Shown here in pieces: positions 1 to 9,073 of a DNA stretch of 64,000 nt; the stretch's first letter is position 1; every line of letters begins with the position of its first letter. The stretch is from Corynebacterium dentalis. GTDB taxonomy: Bacteria > Actinomycetota > Actinomycetes > Mycobacteriales > Mycobacteriaceae. The stretch lies in the NCBI RefSeq assembly GCF_900232865.1, contig NZ_OCTS01000001.1, positions 248,001 through 312,000 of the forward strand, in the 5' to 3' direction. A program made the translations under genes and the position numbers. The notes under the pieces were generated by a model that had not been told where the DNA came from, did no database searches, and was given only the letters and a program-made list of their open reading frames with translations.

Positions 1-415
1 CATCGGAGCCGGCCTCACGCTCGGTCAGTGCATAAGATGCCATCTCGCCGTTGGCGATATCTGGCAGCACCTCACCCTTGAGTTCGTCGGAACCGTTGAG
101 GATCAAGCCCATGGTTCCCAGCTTGTTCACTGCGGGGATCAGAGAGGAAGATCCACACACGCGAGCCACTTCTTCAATGACGATGACTGCGGCCAGGGAA
201 TCTCCGCCCTGTCCACCGAACTCATCTGGAACGTGGATAGCGTTGAAGCCAGAGGCGTTCAGAGCCTTGAGAGCCTCTTCCGGAAAGCGCTCGTTTTCAT
301 CAACATCCGCAGCATAAGGAGCAATTTCCTGCTCTACGAGGCCACGGATGGCGCTGCGCAGCTCCAGGTACTCGTCGGGAAGGCGGAAGGGCTCGAAATC
401 CGGGTTAAAACCCAT
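1..415 (-). CDS. fadE25: Acyl-CoA dehydrogenase, FadE25-like (3' end outside window)
   Basis: Only the first 138 residues are in the window; the gene runs off the left edge. It begins MGFNPDFEPFRLPDEY and contains the alpha-helical N-terminal domain of flavin acyl-CoA dehydrogenases, with EEVARV near residue 85, IPAVNKLGTMG, and YALTEREAGSD just before the edge, the start of the FAD/substrate middle domain. These blocks resemble M. tuberculosis FadE25 closely, from memory of that family. It would oxidise acyl-CoA to trans-2-enoyl-CoA in the cytoplasm. The start is the first ATG; an AAAGG lies about 14 nt upstream, so the leader is not ideal. Family assignment is firm, the exact orthologue slightly less so. 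Confidence 0.9.
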   Translation of the reverse strand, partial: MGFNPDFEPFRLPDEYLELRSAIRGLVEQEIAPYAADVDENERFPEEALKALNASGFNAIHVPDEFGGQGGDSLAAVIVIEEVARVCGSSSLIPAVNKLGTMGLILNGSDELKGEVLPDIANGEMASYALTEREAGSD

Positions 416-684
416 AGTGGTGAACAACCTTTCGTAAGATCTGTCGTTTGTGGCCGGACAGAACGCCACCTGTCGAGGGTGCGTGTACCGGCAATTGTGC
501 ACGAGAACGGACGTACTCCAGTGTAGCCGGAGCGGCTGACGATATATTCTGTTCCCCGTTTCTTTATCTTTCCGCGCCATCTCAGCCGGTTTTCATTACA
601 AATTGGAATCAATTTGCTCACTTTGCAGGGTGAACGCCCCTTTTCACTTTTATCCCACTGGCCCCTCCTATTAACGTATGGGAC

Positions 685-1371
685 ATGAATACACGGTTGC
701 AGTCCGTTTCCTCCTCACCCAGCACAGCCCCTCGTGCCAAGCGCCCCGTGCGTTCCACTCGGAAGGCAGCGCTGGTTTTCGCCGCACTCACCGCCTCATC
801 GAGCACCGCTTTGGCCGCTTGCTTCCCCGAAGATGGCACGAACTCAGATTCTTCGTCTGAGTCCACCCAGTCTGCCGAGTCTTCCGATGCACAAACCAAT
901 GCAGCGCTGACAGCACAGGGCGGTCAGGCGTCGGAAACAAACGATGACAACATCTGCGCCACCAACGCCCTCGATATCACCACGACCGAGCCACACGGCG
1001 CCGCCGGATCCACTTTGTTTTCCATCAAGTTCACCAATAAGGGCGATGCCCCGTGTGTCCTCAACGGCTTCCCCGGCGTCTCTTTGGTGACAGATAACAA
1101 CGGAACTCAGCTGGGCGCCTCGGCGACGCGGGAAAGGAATGTTGAGTACCAGCCGGTGACCATCGACAAGGGTCAATCTGCAACCGCGGACCTGAAGGTC
1201 ACCTCCACCGGCCCGCTGGATCCTTCCGAGTGTGATCCCACCAAGGCGGACGGACTGCGCGTCTACCCTCCAGCGCAGACCTCTGCTGCTTTTATTGCTA
1301 TGGAAAACCTCGAAGGTTGTGCCGGCGATGTGCCAGTATTAAGCATTCAGCCTGTCGTCGAATCTGAGTAG
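685..1371 (+). CDS. Secreted lipoprotein with DUF4232 domain
   Basis: This 228-residue protein has a long basic n-region (about 27 residues), a hydrophobic core and a lipobox ending L-A-A-C at Cys46, so it should be exported and lipid-anchored on the outer face of the membrane. A Ser/Glu/Ala-rich linker follows. Residues from about 87 onward (ICATNALDITTT, GDAPCVLNGFPGVSLVTD, then paired cysteines) match the DUF4232 beta-sandwich found in actinobacterial lipoproteins; function unknown. A TAACGT -10 box at 672-677 lies 7 nt before the ATG, so the transcript is probably leaderless. It stands alone between a leftward fadE and a downstream membrane gene. Confidence 0.82.
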   Translation: MNTRLQSVSSSPSTAPRAKRPVRSTRKAALVFAALTASSSTALAACFPEDGTNSDSSSESTQSAESSDAQTNAALTAQGGQASETNDDNICATNALDITTTEPHGAAGSTLFSIKFTNKGDAPCVLNGFPGVSLVTDNNGTQLGASATRERNVEYQPVTIDKGQSATADLKVTSTGPLDPSECDPTKADGLRVYPPAQTSAAFIAMENLEGCAGDVPVLSIQPVVESE

Positions 1372-1444
1372 TTCCCGCTACTTCACTTGTGCGCCGGGTG
1401 CTTGCCCTTGGCGTCGACGATATTTGAGGAACAACCCGCACATC

Positions 1445-3193
1445 ATGCCCACCGTCAAGTCCCGTTCTCCGTGGGTATGGCTCACGGCCATTGCGATCGC
1501 CGCGCTGTGCCTGCGGATTTATCAACTCTCGCAACGCACGTTCTATTGGGATGACTTGGTTATTCCGGCTCGCTTCCGGGACGCGAGCTTCACGGATTTC
1601 TTCCAGTCTTACGACGGTCATGTGATGCCGGGCGCGATCGGCATTCAGGTTCTGGCTGATGCGATTGCCCCGCTGAATTTTGTGTTTCCAGCGTGCGTCA
1701 TCGTGGTGATGACCGCGGCGACGTATGGCTTTTTTGCCGCCGCGTTGACTCGGCTGTTCCCGCGGCAGAAGTCTCGTGACCTGCGCGGACTGTACACGCT
1801 GACGTTCGTGGCGTTAACATTCTCGCCGTTTTTGATGACCGCCTCCGGCTGGTGGTCCGCGGCTCTAAATTCTTTGGGCTGGCAGCTGGGCTTTGCGGTG
1901 ACTTTGTGGTGCGCCAGCATCGCCGTGAATTCTCCTCACCGCCTGGTGTGGCCCTCAGTAGTGGCTTCCCTCGCCGTCTTGGGCGCTCTGACGCTATCCG
2001 AAAAGTCCTTGTCCATCGCTCCGCTGGTGGCCTTTACCGTGTGGATAATGCATCGTCGCATCAACTGGCTGTTCTGGTTGGGCCCGCTTGCATTGTCTAT
2101 CGCGTGGGCCTTTGTCGTCTTTAGCAACACCACCGTGTTCCGTTCGGATTCCCCGCAAAACCTGATGGATTTCCTGCCCGAGACTCTGGGCAAAGCCGTG
2201 ATACCGGGAATGCTGGGCGGCCCGTGGGTCTGGGAAAGGTGGACTCCATCGCAGGCCTTTGCGAGCCCTCCCACCTGGCTGCTGATATTGGCGGTGGTTG
2301 TGGCAGCGGTCCTGGTCATCGGATGGGTGTTTCGGCGCCCTCGCCGCGGTGCAGAGTTGGTTGTTTCCTTGGCCTTTTTCATGGTCCTGATGTGGGTGTT
2401 GGGCAATGCGCGCACGGGCCCTGGTGCTGCCGACTTGCTGACGCGTACGCTGCACTATTACGCCGAGTGGTGGACGTTGAGCGTCCTGATTCTGGCCGCG
2501 GGAACGTATCGTTGGCCTTCTTCCCGACGTCACCTCCCCCACCTACGCATTGTTCTCGCAATCCTGCTCGCTGTTTCTTCCACGATCACCACGGTGTCCT
2601 GGGTCAACGCGTGGAAGGATGACCCCACAGGTGACTATCTAGCGAACCTCCAGCGTTCTCTCGACCAGACTCAAGAACCAATCCTGGATCAGCCGGTTCC
2701 GCTGGAAGTGCTCACTCCGCTGATGCATCCCTACAACACCATTTACTCGGTCACGGGCAAGGAGAAGGAAAACCTCACCACTCGCCCGCAGGTCATCGAT
2801 GTGCAGGGCAATGTAGTGCCCGCGGCGGTTTTGCCTGCAGCACGCACGGAACACGGCGATGCTGAACAGTGTGGGATCCGCGTGCAATCGGGACAGTGGA
2901 AGATCGTGAAAATCGATAATCCGCTTCCATTTGGGCTGTGGGTGTGGGAGCTCAACGCGGTGGCGTCGACTCCAGGGACCACGATGACCATCACCACGCC
3001 GAACGGGCTGGAGACGGCCGAACAAACGAGATCTCGGGCTGTTACCGTGCCGGTCAGCACGGATCTTCAGCCCGAGTGGGTGAGCGTGCACGGCGGCGGC
3101 GGCACGATCATGGTTGAGGTTCATGGGCCGGATAGCAACGCCCATATCTGCCTGGGCGCGGGGAACATCGGGCCGATGGTGCCGCAGGGCTAG
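1445..3193 (+). CDS. Polytopic membrane protein, GT-C-like
   Basis: This 582-residue protein starts with a transmembrane helix and carries about ten more hydrophobic segments to around residue 400, followed by a roughly 170-residue soluble beta-rich C-terminal domain. The acidic YWDDL motif at residues 34-38, just after helix 1, sits where GT-C glycosyltransferases (polyprenyl-phosphate sugar users) carry their catalytic acidic pair. I therefore infer a lipid-linked sugar transferase of the cell envelope; the acceptor is unknown. A TTG at 1424 is an alternative start in the same frame; ATG 1445 is preferred because GAGGAAC lies upstream of it, though at a long spacing. Confidence 0.6.
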   Translation: MPTVKSRSPWVWLTAIAIAALCLRIYQLSQRTFYWDDLVIPARFRDASFTDFFQSYDGHVMPGAIGIQVLADAIAPLNFVFPACVIVVMTAATYGFFAAALTRLFPRQKSRDLRGLYTLTFVALTFSPFLMTASGWWSAALNSLGWQLGFAVTLWCASIAVNSPHRLVWPSVVASLAVLGALTLSEKSLSIAPLVAFTVWIMHRRINWLFWLGPLALSIAWAFVVFSNTTVFRSDSPQNLMDFLPETLGKAVIPGMLGGPWVWERWTPSQAFASPPTWLLILAVVVAAVLVIGWVFRRPRRGAELVVSLAFFMVLMWVLGNARTGPGAADLLTRTLHYYAEWWTLSVLILAAGTYRWPSSRRHLPHLRIVLAILLAVSSTITTVSWVNAWKDDPTGDYLANLQRSLDQTQEPILDQPVPLEVLTPLMHPYNTIYSVTGKEKENLTTRPQVIDVQGNVVPAAVLPAARTEHGDAEQCGIRVQSGQWKIVKIDNPLPFGLWVWELNAVASTPGTTMTITTPNGLETAEQTRSRAVTVPVSTDLQPEWVSVHGGGGTIMVEVHGPDSNAHICLGAGNIGPMVPQG

Positions 3194-3199
3194 CCCAGG

Positions 3200-3235
3200 A
3201 ACTAAGCCCAGAAAACTAAGCGCTGAAAACTAAGC
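3200..3235. repeat. 14-bp tandem micro-repeat at a convergent gene junction
   Basis: AACTAAGC occurs at 3200-3207, 3214-3221 and 3228-3235, a 14-bp period (2.5 units) between the stop codon of the GT-C-like gene and the stop of the leftward cutinase gene. The third unit contains the cutinase stop codon. It is probably local slippage; no hairpin or T-run is seen, so I do not call it a terminator. Confidence 0.6.
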
Positions 3236-4129
3236 CAGGTGGCTGCGGATGTAGTTGGCGGACAGGCCCGTTCCGTTCACCGCGACATAGTCGATGTGGA
3301 TGGGGAATCCCGTGATCAGCGCTGGCGCTGCGACCAGCTTATCTGCGGGGCTCAGGCTGTTGATGGAGGTCAACGCCGCAGCCAGGTTGGTGTGTGAGGT
3401 CAAGATTGCCGTCTTGGCCAGCTGCTTTGCCACGGTCGACGTTGCGTGTGGCGTGTCGCAAACTATATCTCCACGGCGGCAGATGTCCACCACGCGGTCG
3501 GTCGCTTCGCCGTAGCCGCCGGGCAGCGCACCGAAGGCGCCTTCGGTGTAGCCAGGAGCTCCGCCAAGTTGTTCGACGCCAGGCACGCCGCGGTTCGGGC
3601 TCGCCATGAAGACAGCAGAGCTGAGTCGGTCAACGGGAATTGGTCCCCGGCCGTTGCCAATGTCACGAACCAGCAAGGAAGCCACGTCAGCTCCTAGGGA
3701 GTAGCCGTAGATGCTGAACTTGGCGTCTGGGCACTTGGCTGCATCGCGCGCGATCAGGTTCCGGGCGGATTTGAGGGCACCGTTGCGGACGGTCTCATAG
3801 TCACGGAATCCGCCGGGCAGAGAATCGAAGGACGCGTAGTGGTCCACGACTCGGCCACCCGTGGTGTTGCGCAGCTGCGGGCCCACGTCGGTGGTGTACA
3901 ACCCGTGCGGCACGTTGTCTGGAACTCGTGCACTGGAGTTCGCTCCACCGGGAACGCTAATCACCATGTTGGCAGCGCACTGACGACTGCTCAGATCAGG
4001 AAGGCCGACATTGGAACTGCCCAGAGTCTGCGCGGAGGCGGAGGCGGTTCCGCCAGCCACTGCAGTGACGGCGAGAGCAAGACTAGCGCACGCTCGCGCA
4101 AAACGGTGCTTCATGTGTGATCCGATCAT
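3230..4129 (-). CDS. Secreted cutinase-family esterase
   Basis: This 299-residue protein has a Sec signal peptide with cleavage expected after the alanine/serine-rich SASA near residue 33. The nucleophile elbow GYSLGAD (Ser144) and the motif GDIVCD (Asp221) are the cutinase family hallmarks, and a histidine downstream would complete the triad. It should be an extracellular serine esterase acting on lipid or mycolate-type esters, like the mycobacterial cutinase-like proteins; true cutinase activity is not implied. ATG at 4129 has GAGGA 13 nt upstream; ATG 4114 (MKHRF) would also give a normal signal peptide. A strong inverted repeat lies upstream at 4193-4224. Confidence 0.88.
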   Translation of the reverse strand: MIGSHMKHRFARACASLALAVTAVAGGTASASAQTLGSSNVGLPDLSSRQCAANMVISVPGGANSSARVPDNVPHGLYTTDVGPQLRNTTGGRVVDHYASFDSLPGGFRDYETVRNGALKSARNLIARDAAKCPDAKFSIYGYSLGADVASLLVRDIGNGRGPIPVDRLSSAVFMASPNRGVPGVEQLGGAPGYTEGAFGALPGGYGEATDRVVDICRRGDIVCDTPHATSTVAKQLAKTAILTSHTNLAAALTSINSLSPADKLVAAPALITGFPIHIDYVAVNGTGLSANYIRSHLA

Positions 4130-4192
4130 GGGTTTCTAATTTTTCCTCTTCAAATCGAGTTAATAATAGATGCAGTTGCGACTAAGCGCGAG

Positions 4193-4224
4193 GAGAGGAA
4201 GTAAATCTGTGACAGATTCCTCTC
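4193..4224. promoter_or_regulatory. Inverted repeat in divergent cutinase/DUF808 promoter region
   Basis: GAGAGG (4193-4198) then AATCTG (4204-4209), loop TGA, CAGATT (4213-4218) and CCTCTC (4219-4224): two stacked perfect stems with a 5-nt bulge on one side. It lies between divergent genes, so it is more likely an operator or an RNA hairpin in one leader than a terminator. No regulator can be named. Confidence 0.45.
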
Positions 4225-4348
4225 TTTAAGGGGACATCATTGGCCCTCTGGAGACCCGTTGGTGCCCAAGAGCCACAGTTAATGCCGTATCTTTAAACGG
4301 ATTGCACTCCCCTGTTGTAAGAATTTTCGGAGATCGGAGCACTTGCCC

Positions 4349-5275
4349 ATGGCCATTGGTCTAGCCGCCTTACTCGACGATGTGGCACTCATCGCAAAAA
4401 CCGCCGCTGCCAGCGTGGATGACGTGGGTCTGGCAGTGGGCAAAACTTCCGCGAAAGCTGCCGGTGTGGTGGTCGACGATGCTGCAGTAACTCCTCGCTT
4501 CGTCGCGGGAGTCAAGCCCAACCGCGAACTACCCATTATCTGGAAGATCACCAAGGGCAGTCTGCGCAACAAGCTGCTGATCATTCTGCCGATCGCCCTG
4601 ATTCTGAGCTGGCTAGCCCCGTGGGCTCTGACTCCCCTGCTGATGTGTGGTGGCACGTATCTGTGTTTCGAAGGCGCGGAGAAGATTCTGGAAAAGCTCC
4701 TGCACAAAGGAGCCGCAGAAGATGTGGAAGAGGAAAAAGCGGCCAAGCCAGAATCGGAGATTGTCCGAGGCGCGGTGACCACGGACTTCATTCTGTCTGC
4801 GGAAATCATGGTCATCTCGCTCAACGAGGTAGCAGACCAGCCTTTCCTCAACCGCGCTGTGGTCCTCGCCATCGTCGGCTTGCTGATCACTCTGGTGGTG
4901 TACGGAGCAGTCAGCGCGTTAGTGAAGATGGATGATATCGGATTGGCCATGGCGCAGCGGGACTCGGAATTCTCGCAGAAGTTCGGACGTGGCCTAGTTA
5001 AGGGCATGCCCTATGTCCTGCAGATCATCGCGGTGATTGGTACAGCTGCCATGCTATGGGTTGGCGGCCATATTCTGGTCGAAGGACTCTACGAGCTGTT
5101 CTGGCACTGGCCGCACGAGATGATTCACCATGCGGAGGAAGCGGTTGGTTCCAATGCAGCCCTGCAGTGGATCGTGAATACATTCTTTTCGATGATTTTC
5201 GGATTTATCGTGGGTAGTATCGTGGTCGCGATCGTGCACTTCTTGCCTTTCACAAGCAACAAGCACGAAGAATAA
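4349..5275 (+). CDS. DUF808 family inner membrane protein
   Basis: This 308-residue protein begins MAIGLAALLDDVALIAKTAA, the characteristic N-terminus of DUF808 (E. coli YedI family), followed by VDDVGLAVGKT repeats and about six transmembrane segments from residue 70 onward. The segment between the first helices is charged (EKLLHKGAAEDVEEEKAAKPE). Function is unknown. A TTG six bases upstream extends the frame, but ATG 4349 matches the family start and has GGAG 10 nt upstream. It ends 39 nt before the patatin gene in the same direction, so the two may share a transcript. Confidence 0.9.
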   Translation: MAIGLAALLDDVALIAKTAAASVDDVGLAVGKTSAKAAGVVVDDAAVTPRFVAGVKPNRELPIIWKITKGSLRNKLLIILPIALILSWLAPWALTPLLMCGGTYLCFEGAEKILEKLLHKGAAEDVEEEKAAKPESEIVRGAVTTDFILSAEIMVISLNEVADQPFLNRAVVLAIVGLLITLVVYGAVSALVKMDDIGLAMAQRDSEFSQKFGRGLVKGMPYVLQIIAVIGTAAMLWVGGHILVEGLYELFWHWPHEMIHHAEEAVGSNAALQWIVNTFFSMIFGFIVGSIVVAIVHFLPFTSNKHEE

Positions 5276-5314
5276 GTTGCAGGATTAACCTGCCCCACAC
5301 GTCTGAGGTTTCCC

Positions 5315-6190
5315 ATGGTTGATGCTCCCAATGTCGCCCTCATCTTCGAAGGTGGCGGGATGCGCAACAGCTATACGGCTGCATGCGTGGATCAGCTCAT
5401 CGCTCACAATGTATCCTTTGGCTGGGTCGGCGGCATCAGTGCCGGCGCCACTCACTCCGCGAACTTTCTCTCCCACGACCGGTGGCGTGCCACGCACAGT
5501 TTCGTGGAATTCGGGGCGGATCCTCGCACTGGTGGGGTGCGCAGTCTTCTGCGCGGAACCGGCTACTTCAATGCGGAGTACGTGTTTGAAATCGCTGGCG
5601 CGCCCGGCGAAGAGTTGCCCTTTGACTGGGAGACCTTCGTCAATGAACCCACACCTTTGCGCATCGGTGCCACCCGGGCAGATAACGGAGAGACGGTCTA
5701 CTGGGGACGCGAGGACTTTAAGGATCTCAAAGACTTCATGCTCCGTATGCGCTGTTCCGGCACCCTACCGGGCCTGATGCCCACGCCCACGATCGACGGC
5801 GTGGACTACGTGGACGGTGCCCTTGGCCGCTCCGGTGGGTTGGCCGTGGACGCCGCAATGGATGACGGCTTTGAAAAGTTTCTCATCTTGCGCACCCGAC
5901 CTCGTGGCTTCCGCCGTACTCCCCCGCGCAGCCCGCGGCTCATTCGCCGGTTGTTGCGCTCCCGTCCCGCCGTAGCTGAGGCCATGCTGACCCGGCACAA
6001 GCGCTACAACCACTACGCCGAGGTCATCGAGCAGCTGGAAAGCGACGGCAAAGCACTGGTGTTTTATCCGGATGACATGCGTATCCAAAACACCGAACGC
6101 AACCTGCAGAAACTCAAGCAGTCTTTCAACGCAGGCATGGCCCAAACCGTCCGCGAATGGGATAGCTGGATGGAATTCCTGCAGCAGTGA
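5315..6190 (+). CDS. Patatin-like phospholipase
   Basis: The 291-residue protein shows the patatin catalytic layout: an oxyanion loop EGGGMR at residues 12-17, the nucleophile elbow GGISAGA with Ser42, and the dyad Asp167 in DGALG. These predict a Ser-Asp acyl hydrolase acting on phospholipids or other acyl esters. The C-terminal third is basic with RRTPPRSPRLIRRLLRSR, possibly for membrane binding, and resembles the RssA/YjjU-type bacterial patatins. There is no signal peptide, so the site is cytoplasmic or peripheral membrane. It follows the DUF808 gene closely. Confidence 0.9.
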   Translation: MVDAPNVALIFEGGGMRNSYTAACVDQLIAHNVSFGWVGGISAGATHSANFLSHDRWRATHSFVEFGADPRTGGVRSLLRGTGYFNAEYVFEIAGAPGEELPFDWETFVNEPTPLRIGATRADNGETVYWGREDFKDLKDFMLRMRCSGTLPGLMPTPTIDGVDYVDGALGRSGGLAVDAAMDDGFEKFLILRTRPRGFRRTPPRSPRLIRRLLRSRPAVAEAMLTRHKRYNHYAEVIEQLESDGKALVFYPDDMRIQNTERNLQKLKQSFNAGMAQTVREWDSWMEFLQQ

Positions 6191-6197
6191 TCCACCA

Positions 6198-6851
6198 CTA
6201 AAGGTACAGGATGCCCAGCAGGATCAATACCACGGCCACGACATATCCCGAGGCCGCAATGGTGGCATCCTTGTGCGTCCCAAGCCGCTCGATGAATAGA
6301 GCGACGGGGGAATCAGGGTGGCGTCGAATAAAACCAATGAGTAACCCGAACAGGGCCGGAAGACTCAGCGCCAAGCTGGCGTACATCACCACGCCGAGGT
6401 AGCGCGACCAGGTGGCAAGCCCAGAATCGCTCAAGTACGCAAGGCCCACAAAGAACGGAATCGACGTCACGGACTGGATCAACCCCAGGCTCATGCCGGT
6501 GAAGAATGTTTTGCGCGAGGCGGTCTGCAGGGGTGCGGACACTCGCTGGATCATGGGCGTGGGGTCGCCGCCGCGGAAGGTCAGCACCGCACTGAGCAGG
6601 CCGGTAGCGATCAGCAAGACACCCAGGATCGGCGAATGGAGGAAGCGCTGGACGAGGTCGCCGATGCCGTCGAACACCAACATGGTGAACAGGGAGAGGA
6701 TGAATACGCCGAACCAGTCCCCGGCGATCAGCAGCGTGGCCACCTTGCCGTAGGTCGGCTTCCGCGCGTGGAGAACCGCAGCGGCAAACAGGACCCCGAT
6801 GAGCAGCACATTGAGCGAATCGATCAGCGCGAAGCTCACGGCGTGCAGCAT
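6198..6851 (-). CDS. GAP-family (Sap/SfLAP-like) membrane protein
   Basis: This 217-residue protein has six predicted membrane helices in the arrangement of the GAP/SfLAP family (sulfolipid-addressing-type proteins, distantly LysE-like). The N-terminal ALIDSLNVLLIGVL block and the RGGDP loop after helix 3 are family features. In mycobacteria members affect glycolipid export, but the cargo here cannot be read from sequence. GGAG lies 10 nt before the ATG. It converges with the patatin gene, with only 7 nt between the stops. Confidence 0.7.
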   Translation of the reverse strand: MLHAVSFALIDSLNVLLIGVLFAAAVLHARKPTYGKVATLLIAGDWFGVFILSLFTMLVFDGIGDLVQRFLHSPILGVLLIATGLLSAVLTFRGGDPTPMIQRVSAPLQTASRKTFFTGMSLGLIQSVTSIPFFVGLAYLSDSGLATWSRYLGVVMYASLALSLPALFGLLIGFIRRHPDSPVALFIERLGTHKDATIAASGYVVAVVLILLGILYL

Positions 6852-6935
6852 GTACTACGTTCTCCATCCGGTGGTAGTTGCGGGGACAGTCTCCAGAGAT
6901 TGTAGCGCGAGCCGGGACGATGTCCGCACGCTGCG

Positions 6936-7355
6936 CTACTTCTGTTTGGTCAGCCAGTCTGCCAGCACGTTCGCATGATTTATCTTGCGATCCTTCGCCG
7001 CGTACACCAGTACCAACGGCGTGGTCTTGCTGGACTTCTTAGCCAGCTTCAATAGCGTGTCTAAATCCTTCGCGGCATCAGAGAGGTCCTCGGAGTCTGC
7101 AGAATCGAGCTCTTCTGCATGCTCGTCCAGCTCCGAGCGGTACTTCTTGCTAAACGCGGCGAACTTGTCCTTCTCGTGGTCAAACCACTTGCGGAGATCC
7201 GGCGACGGGGCAACATCTTTCAGCCACTCCTCCAGATCTACGTCGTCCTTGGCCACTCCCCGAGGCCACATCCGGTCCACCAGCACGTTGGTGCCGTGCG
7301 GATCGTCCTCACCGGAGCGCAGGTCATGGATCTTGACTGTTTCGACGTGGTACAT
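6936..7355 (-). CDS. DUF488 protein, YeaO type
   Basis: This 139-residue cytoplasmic protein carries the YeaO-type DUF488 signature VDRMWPRG near residue 27, W-FDHE, and the C-terminal block LVLVYAAKDRKINHANVLADWL. Function is uncharacterised. The open frame extends upstream, but family similarity begins at VKIHDLR, and ATG 7355 is the nearest start. A GGAGG sits only 2 nt before it, which is too close for good initiation, so the exact start is uncertain. It is transcribed divergently from the FUSC gene, only about 100 bp away. Confidence 0.82.
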   Translation of the reverse strand: MYHVETVKIHDLRSGEDDPHGTNVLVDRMWPRGVAKDDVDLEEWLKDVAPSPDLRKWFDHEKDKFAAFSKKYRSELDEHAEELDSADSEDLSDAAKDLDTLLKLAKKSSKTTPLVLVYAAKDRKINHANVLADWLTKQK

Positions 7356-7454
7356 ATCCTCCAACGTAGCCGTGTCGCCGGAGCGGTGCGTTCCTGCGAT
7401 TCCCAGAGGTCTACCATCGACGACGTTGAGGACAAGCAGAGTAAAGGAGCGCGC

Positions 7455-8498
7455 ATGCAGTTTCGGGAGTTGTTCGGCCTTGCCCCAGCGAACCGAGATC
7501 ACATTCCCGCTTTCCGCATCGCCTTCGGCGTGGCCATCCCGCTGCTAATTCTTCTCGCCACGCATCGTCTTGACCTGGCCATTTATGCCACCTTCGGCGC
7601 TTTCACTGGCATCTACGCACGTCACGAATCGCCGCAAGCGCGCTTCTTTAAGCAGTCCCTGGCCGGCGCGTTGCTCACGATGTGTGTGACGGTGGGCGCC
7701 ACGCTCAGCTGGTTCGCCGCCGGGCCGTGGATCGTCATGCTGGTGACCTCCGTGTTATCAAGTTTCACGGCGATGATGGCGGCTCGTTTCGCTCTGGTTC
7801 CTCCGGGTTCCGTGTTCTTTATCTTTGCGACGGCAGCAGTGGGCAGCGTCCACGGTGGCGTTCATCCTGGATTGGCCTTCCTCATCGCGGCCGCATCCGC
7901 GGCCTTTTGTGTGGTGCTGGGATTGGGCGCACATTTGATTGGAGAAGGTCGTGGCATTCCCGAATTACCCACGCCCGCTCCCCTGTCCACGAAGGAAATC
8001 CGCAGCCATGGGCTTCGTTTCCTGATCGCGCCGTTAATCGCGGGAACCATCGGAATACTCTCTGTACAGGGCATTCCTGGCTTGTCACATTCCTATTGGG
8101 CGATGGTGGCGGCGGTCGCGCCGATTACTCCGCCGCGTCATCGCGACAGGTTTGTGCGCTCTCTGCACCGCATTTTCGGCAGCTTTGGCGGCGTGATGCT
8201 CGCTGGCTTTTTGCTTTCTTTTCCCATCGATCCGTGGCAGTTCGTGGTGTGGATCATCATCTTGCAGTTCTTAGGAGAGCTCTACATCGCCCGTAACTAT
8301 GCGCTGGCGTTGCTCTTCATCACTCCGGTGGCGCTGATGATGACGCAGATCGCTGCTCCCGTGGACGTGCCGGATCTGCTTCTCGCTCGCTTTGTGGAGA
8401 CGGTCATCGGCGCCACCGTGGCCATCGGTGTGGTTGCGTTTGGCTATTCGGCGGAGAATCCGGAGAAGTTCCCCTTCACGCGCTTGCGCAAGACGTAA
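7455..8498 (+). CDS. FUSC-family inner membrane protein
   Basis: This 347-residue protein has two sets of membrane helices. Residues about 15-160 match the FUSC (fusaric acid resistance-like, YccS) N-terminal region, with ATFGAFTGIYARHES; a second block, residues 185-335, contains YWAMVAAVAPITPPRHRDRFVRSLHRIFGSFGG, broken here by the helix boundary, the typical FUSC_2 loop. Such proteins are putative aromatic acid or drug exporters. The frame is open for a further 336 nt upstream, but AAAGGAG five bases before ATG 7455 and the family N-terminus fix the start. No partner membrane-fusion protein is nearby. Confidence 0.88.
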   Translation: MQFRELFGLAPANRDHIPAFRIAFGVAIPLLILLATHRLDLAIYATFGAFTGIYARHESPQARFFKQSLAGALLTMCVTVGATLSWFAAGPWIVMLVTSVLSSFTAMMAARFALVPPGSVFFIFATAAVGSVHGGVHPGLAFLIAAASAAFCVVLGLGAHLIGEGRGIPELPTPAPLSTKEIRSHGLRFLIAPLIAGTIGILSVQGIPGLSHSYWAMVAAVAPITPPRHRDRFVRSLHRIFGSFGGVMLAGFLLSFPIDPWQFVVWIIILQFLGELYIARNYALALLFITPVALMMTQIAAPVDVPDLLLARFVETVIGATVAIGVVAFGYSAENPEKFPFTRLRKT

Positions 8499-8573
8499 CG
8501 TGCTTGAGCCTCTGCCGCGGTCACCGAAGTCTCGCTACCCTCGAACGTGACCTCTCACCGACAAGGAGCATTC

Positions 8574-9071
8574 ATGAGCACCATTGATCCAATCCAAACC
8601 ATCGATTTCCCCGGCATGTCCACGGTGGTCGTCCGCGTGGAGGACTGGCCGATGGCGCGGATTCATGAGATTTTCGACGCCACTTTCACCGCCCTTGGTC
8701 AGGCCATTTCTCAAGGCAAGTTCACACCCACGGGTCCGGCGTTCGCGCGCTATGACGCTCCCCCAACGGATACCGCGACGATGGAAATCGGCTTCCCAGT
8801 CAACGACGGTCTGACGGAAGACATTGCTGCTGGAGATTTCACCATCAGCAATTCTTCTCTCCCGCAGGGCCGGATTGCCATCACCAAACACCGTGGAGGC
8901 TACGACGGTCTACCGCAGGCATGGGAGGATTTCCTCGGCGAGATTCACACGTCCGGCATGGAATTCGGTGCGCCGTCCTGGGAGGCCTATGACACGATGC
9001 CCACCCCGGAGACGGATCCCGCCGATCTGATCACTGGCCTCGCGGTTCCCGTCACCGGCGAGACGGAATAG
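8574..9071 (+). CDS. GyrI-like small-molecule-binding domain protein
   Basis: This 165-residue protein is a free-standing GyrI-like (AraC effector-binding type) domain: the strand pattern with MEIGFPV and the block GRIAITKHRGGYDGLPQAWEDFLGEI matches the family, and there is no HTH. Such domains bind hydrophobic ligands or drugs. AAGGAG five bases before ATG 8574 decides the start over an upstream in-frame GTG. It is 2 nt from the convergent DUF4395 gene. Confidence 0.8.
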   Translation: MSTIDPIQTIDFPGMSTVVVRVEDWPMARIHEIFDATFTALGQAISQGKFTPTGPAFARYDAPPTDTATMEIGFPVNDGLTEDIAAGDFTISNSSLPQGRIAITKHRGGYDGLPQAWEDFLGEIHTSGMEFGAPSWEAYDTMPTPETDPADLITGLAVPVTGETE

Positions 9072-9073
9072 TT

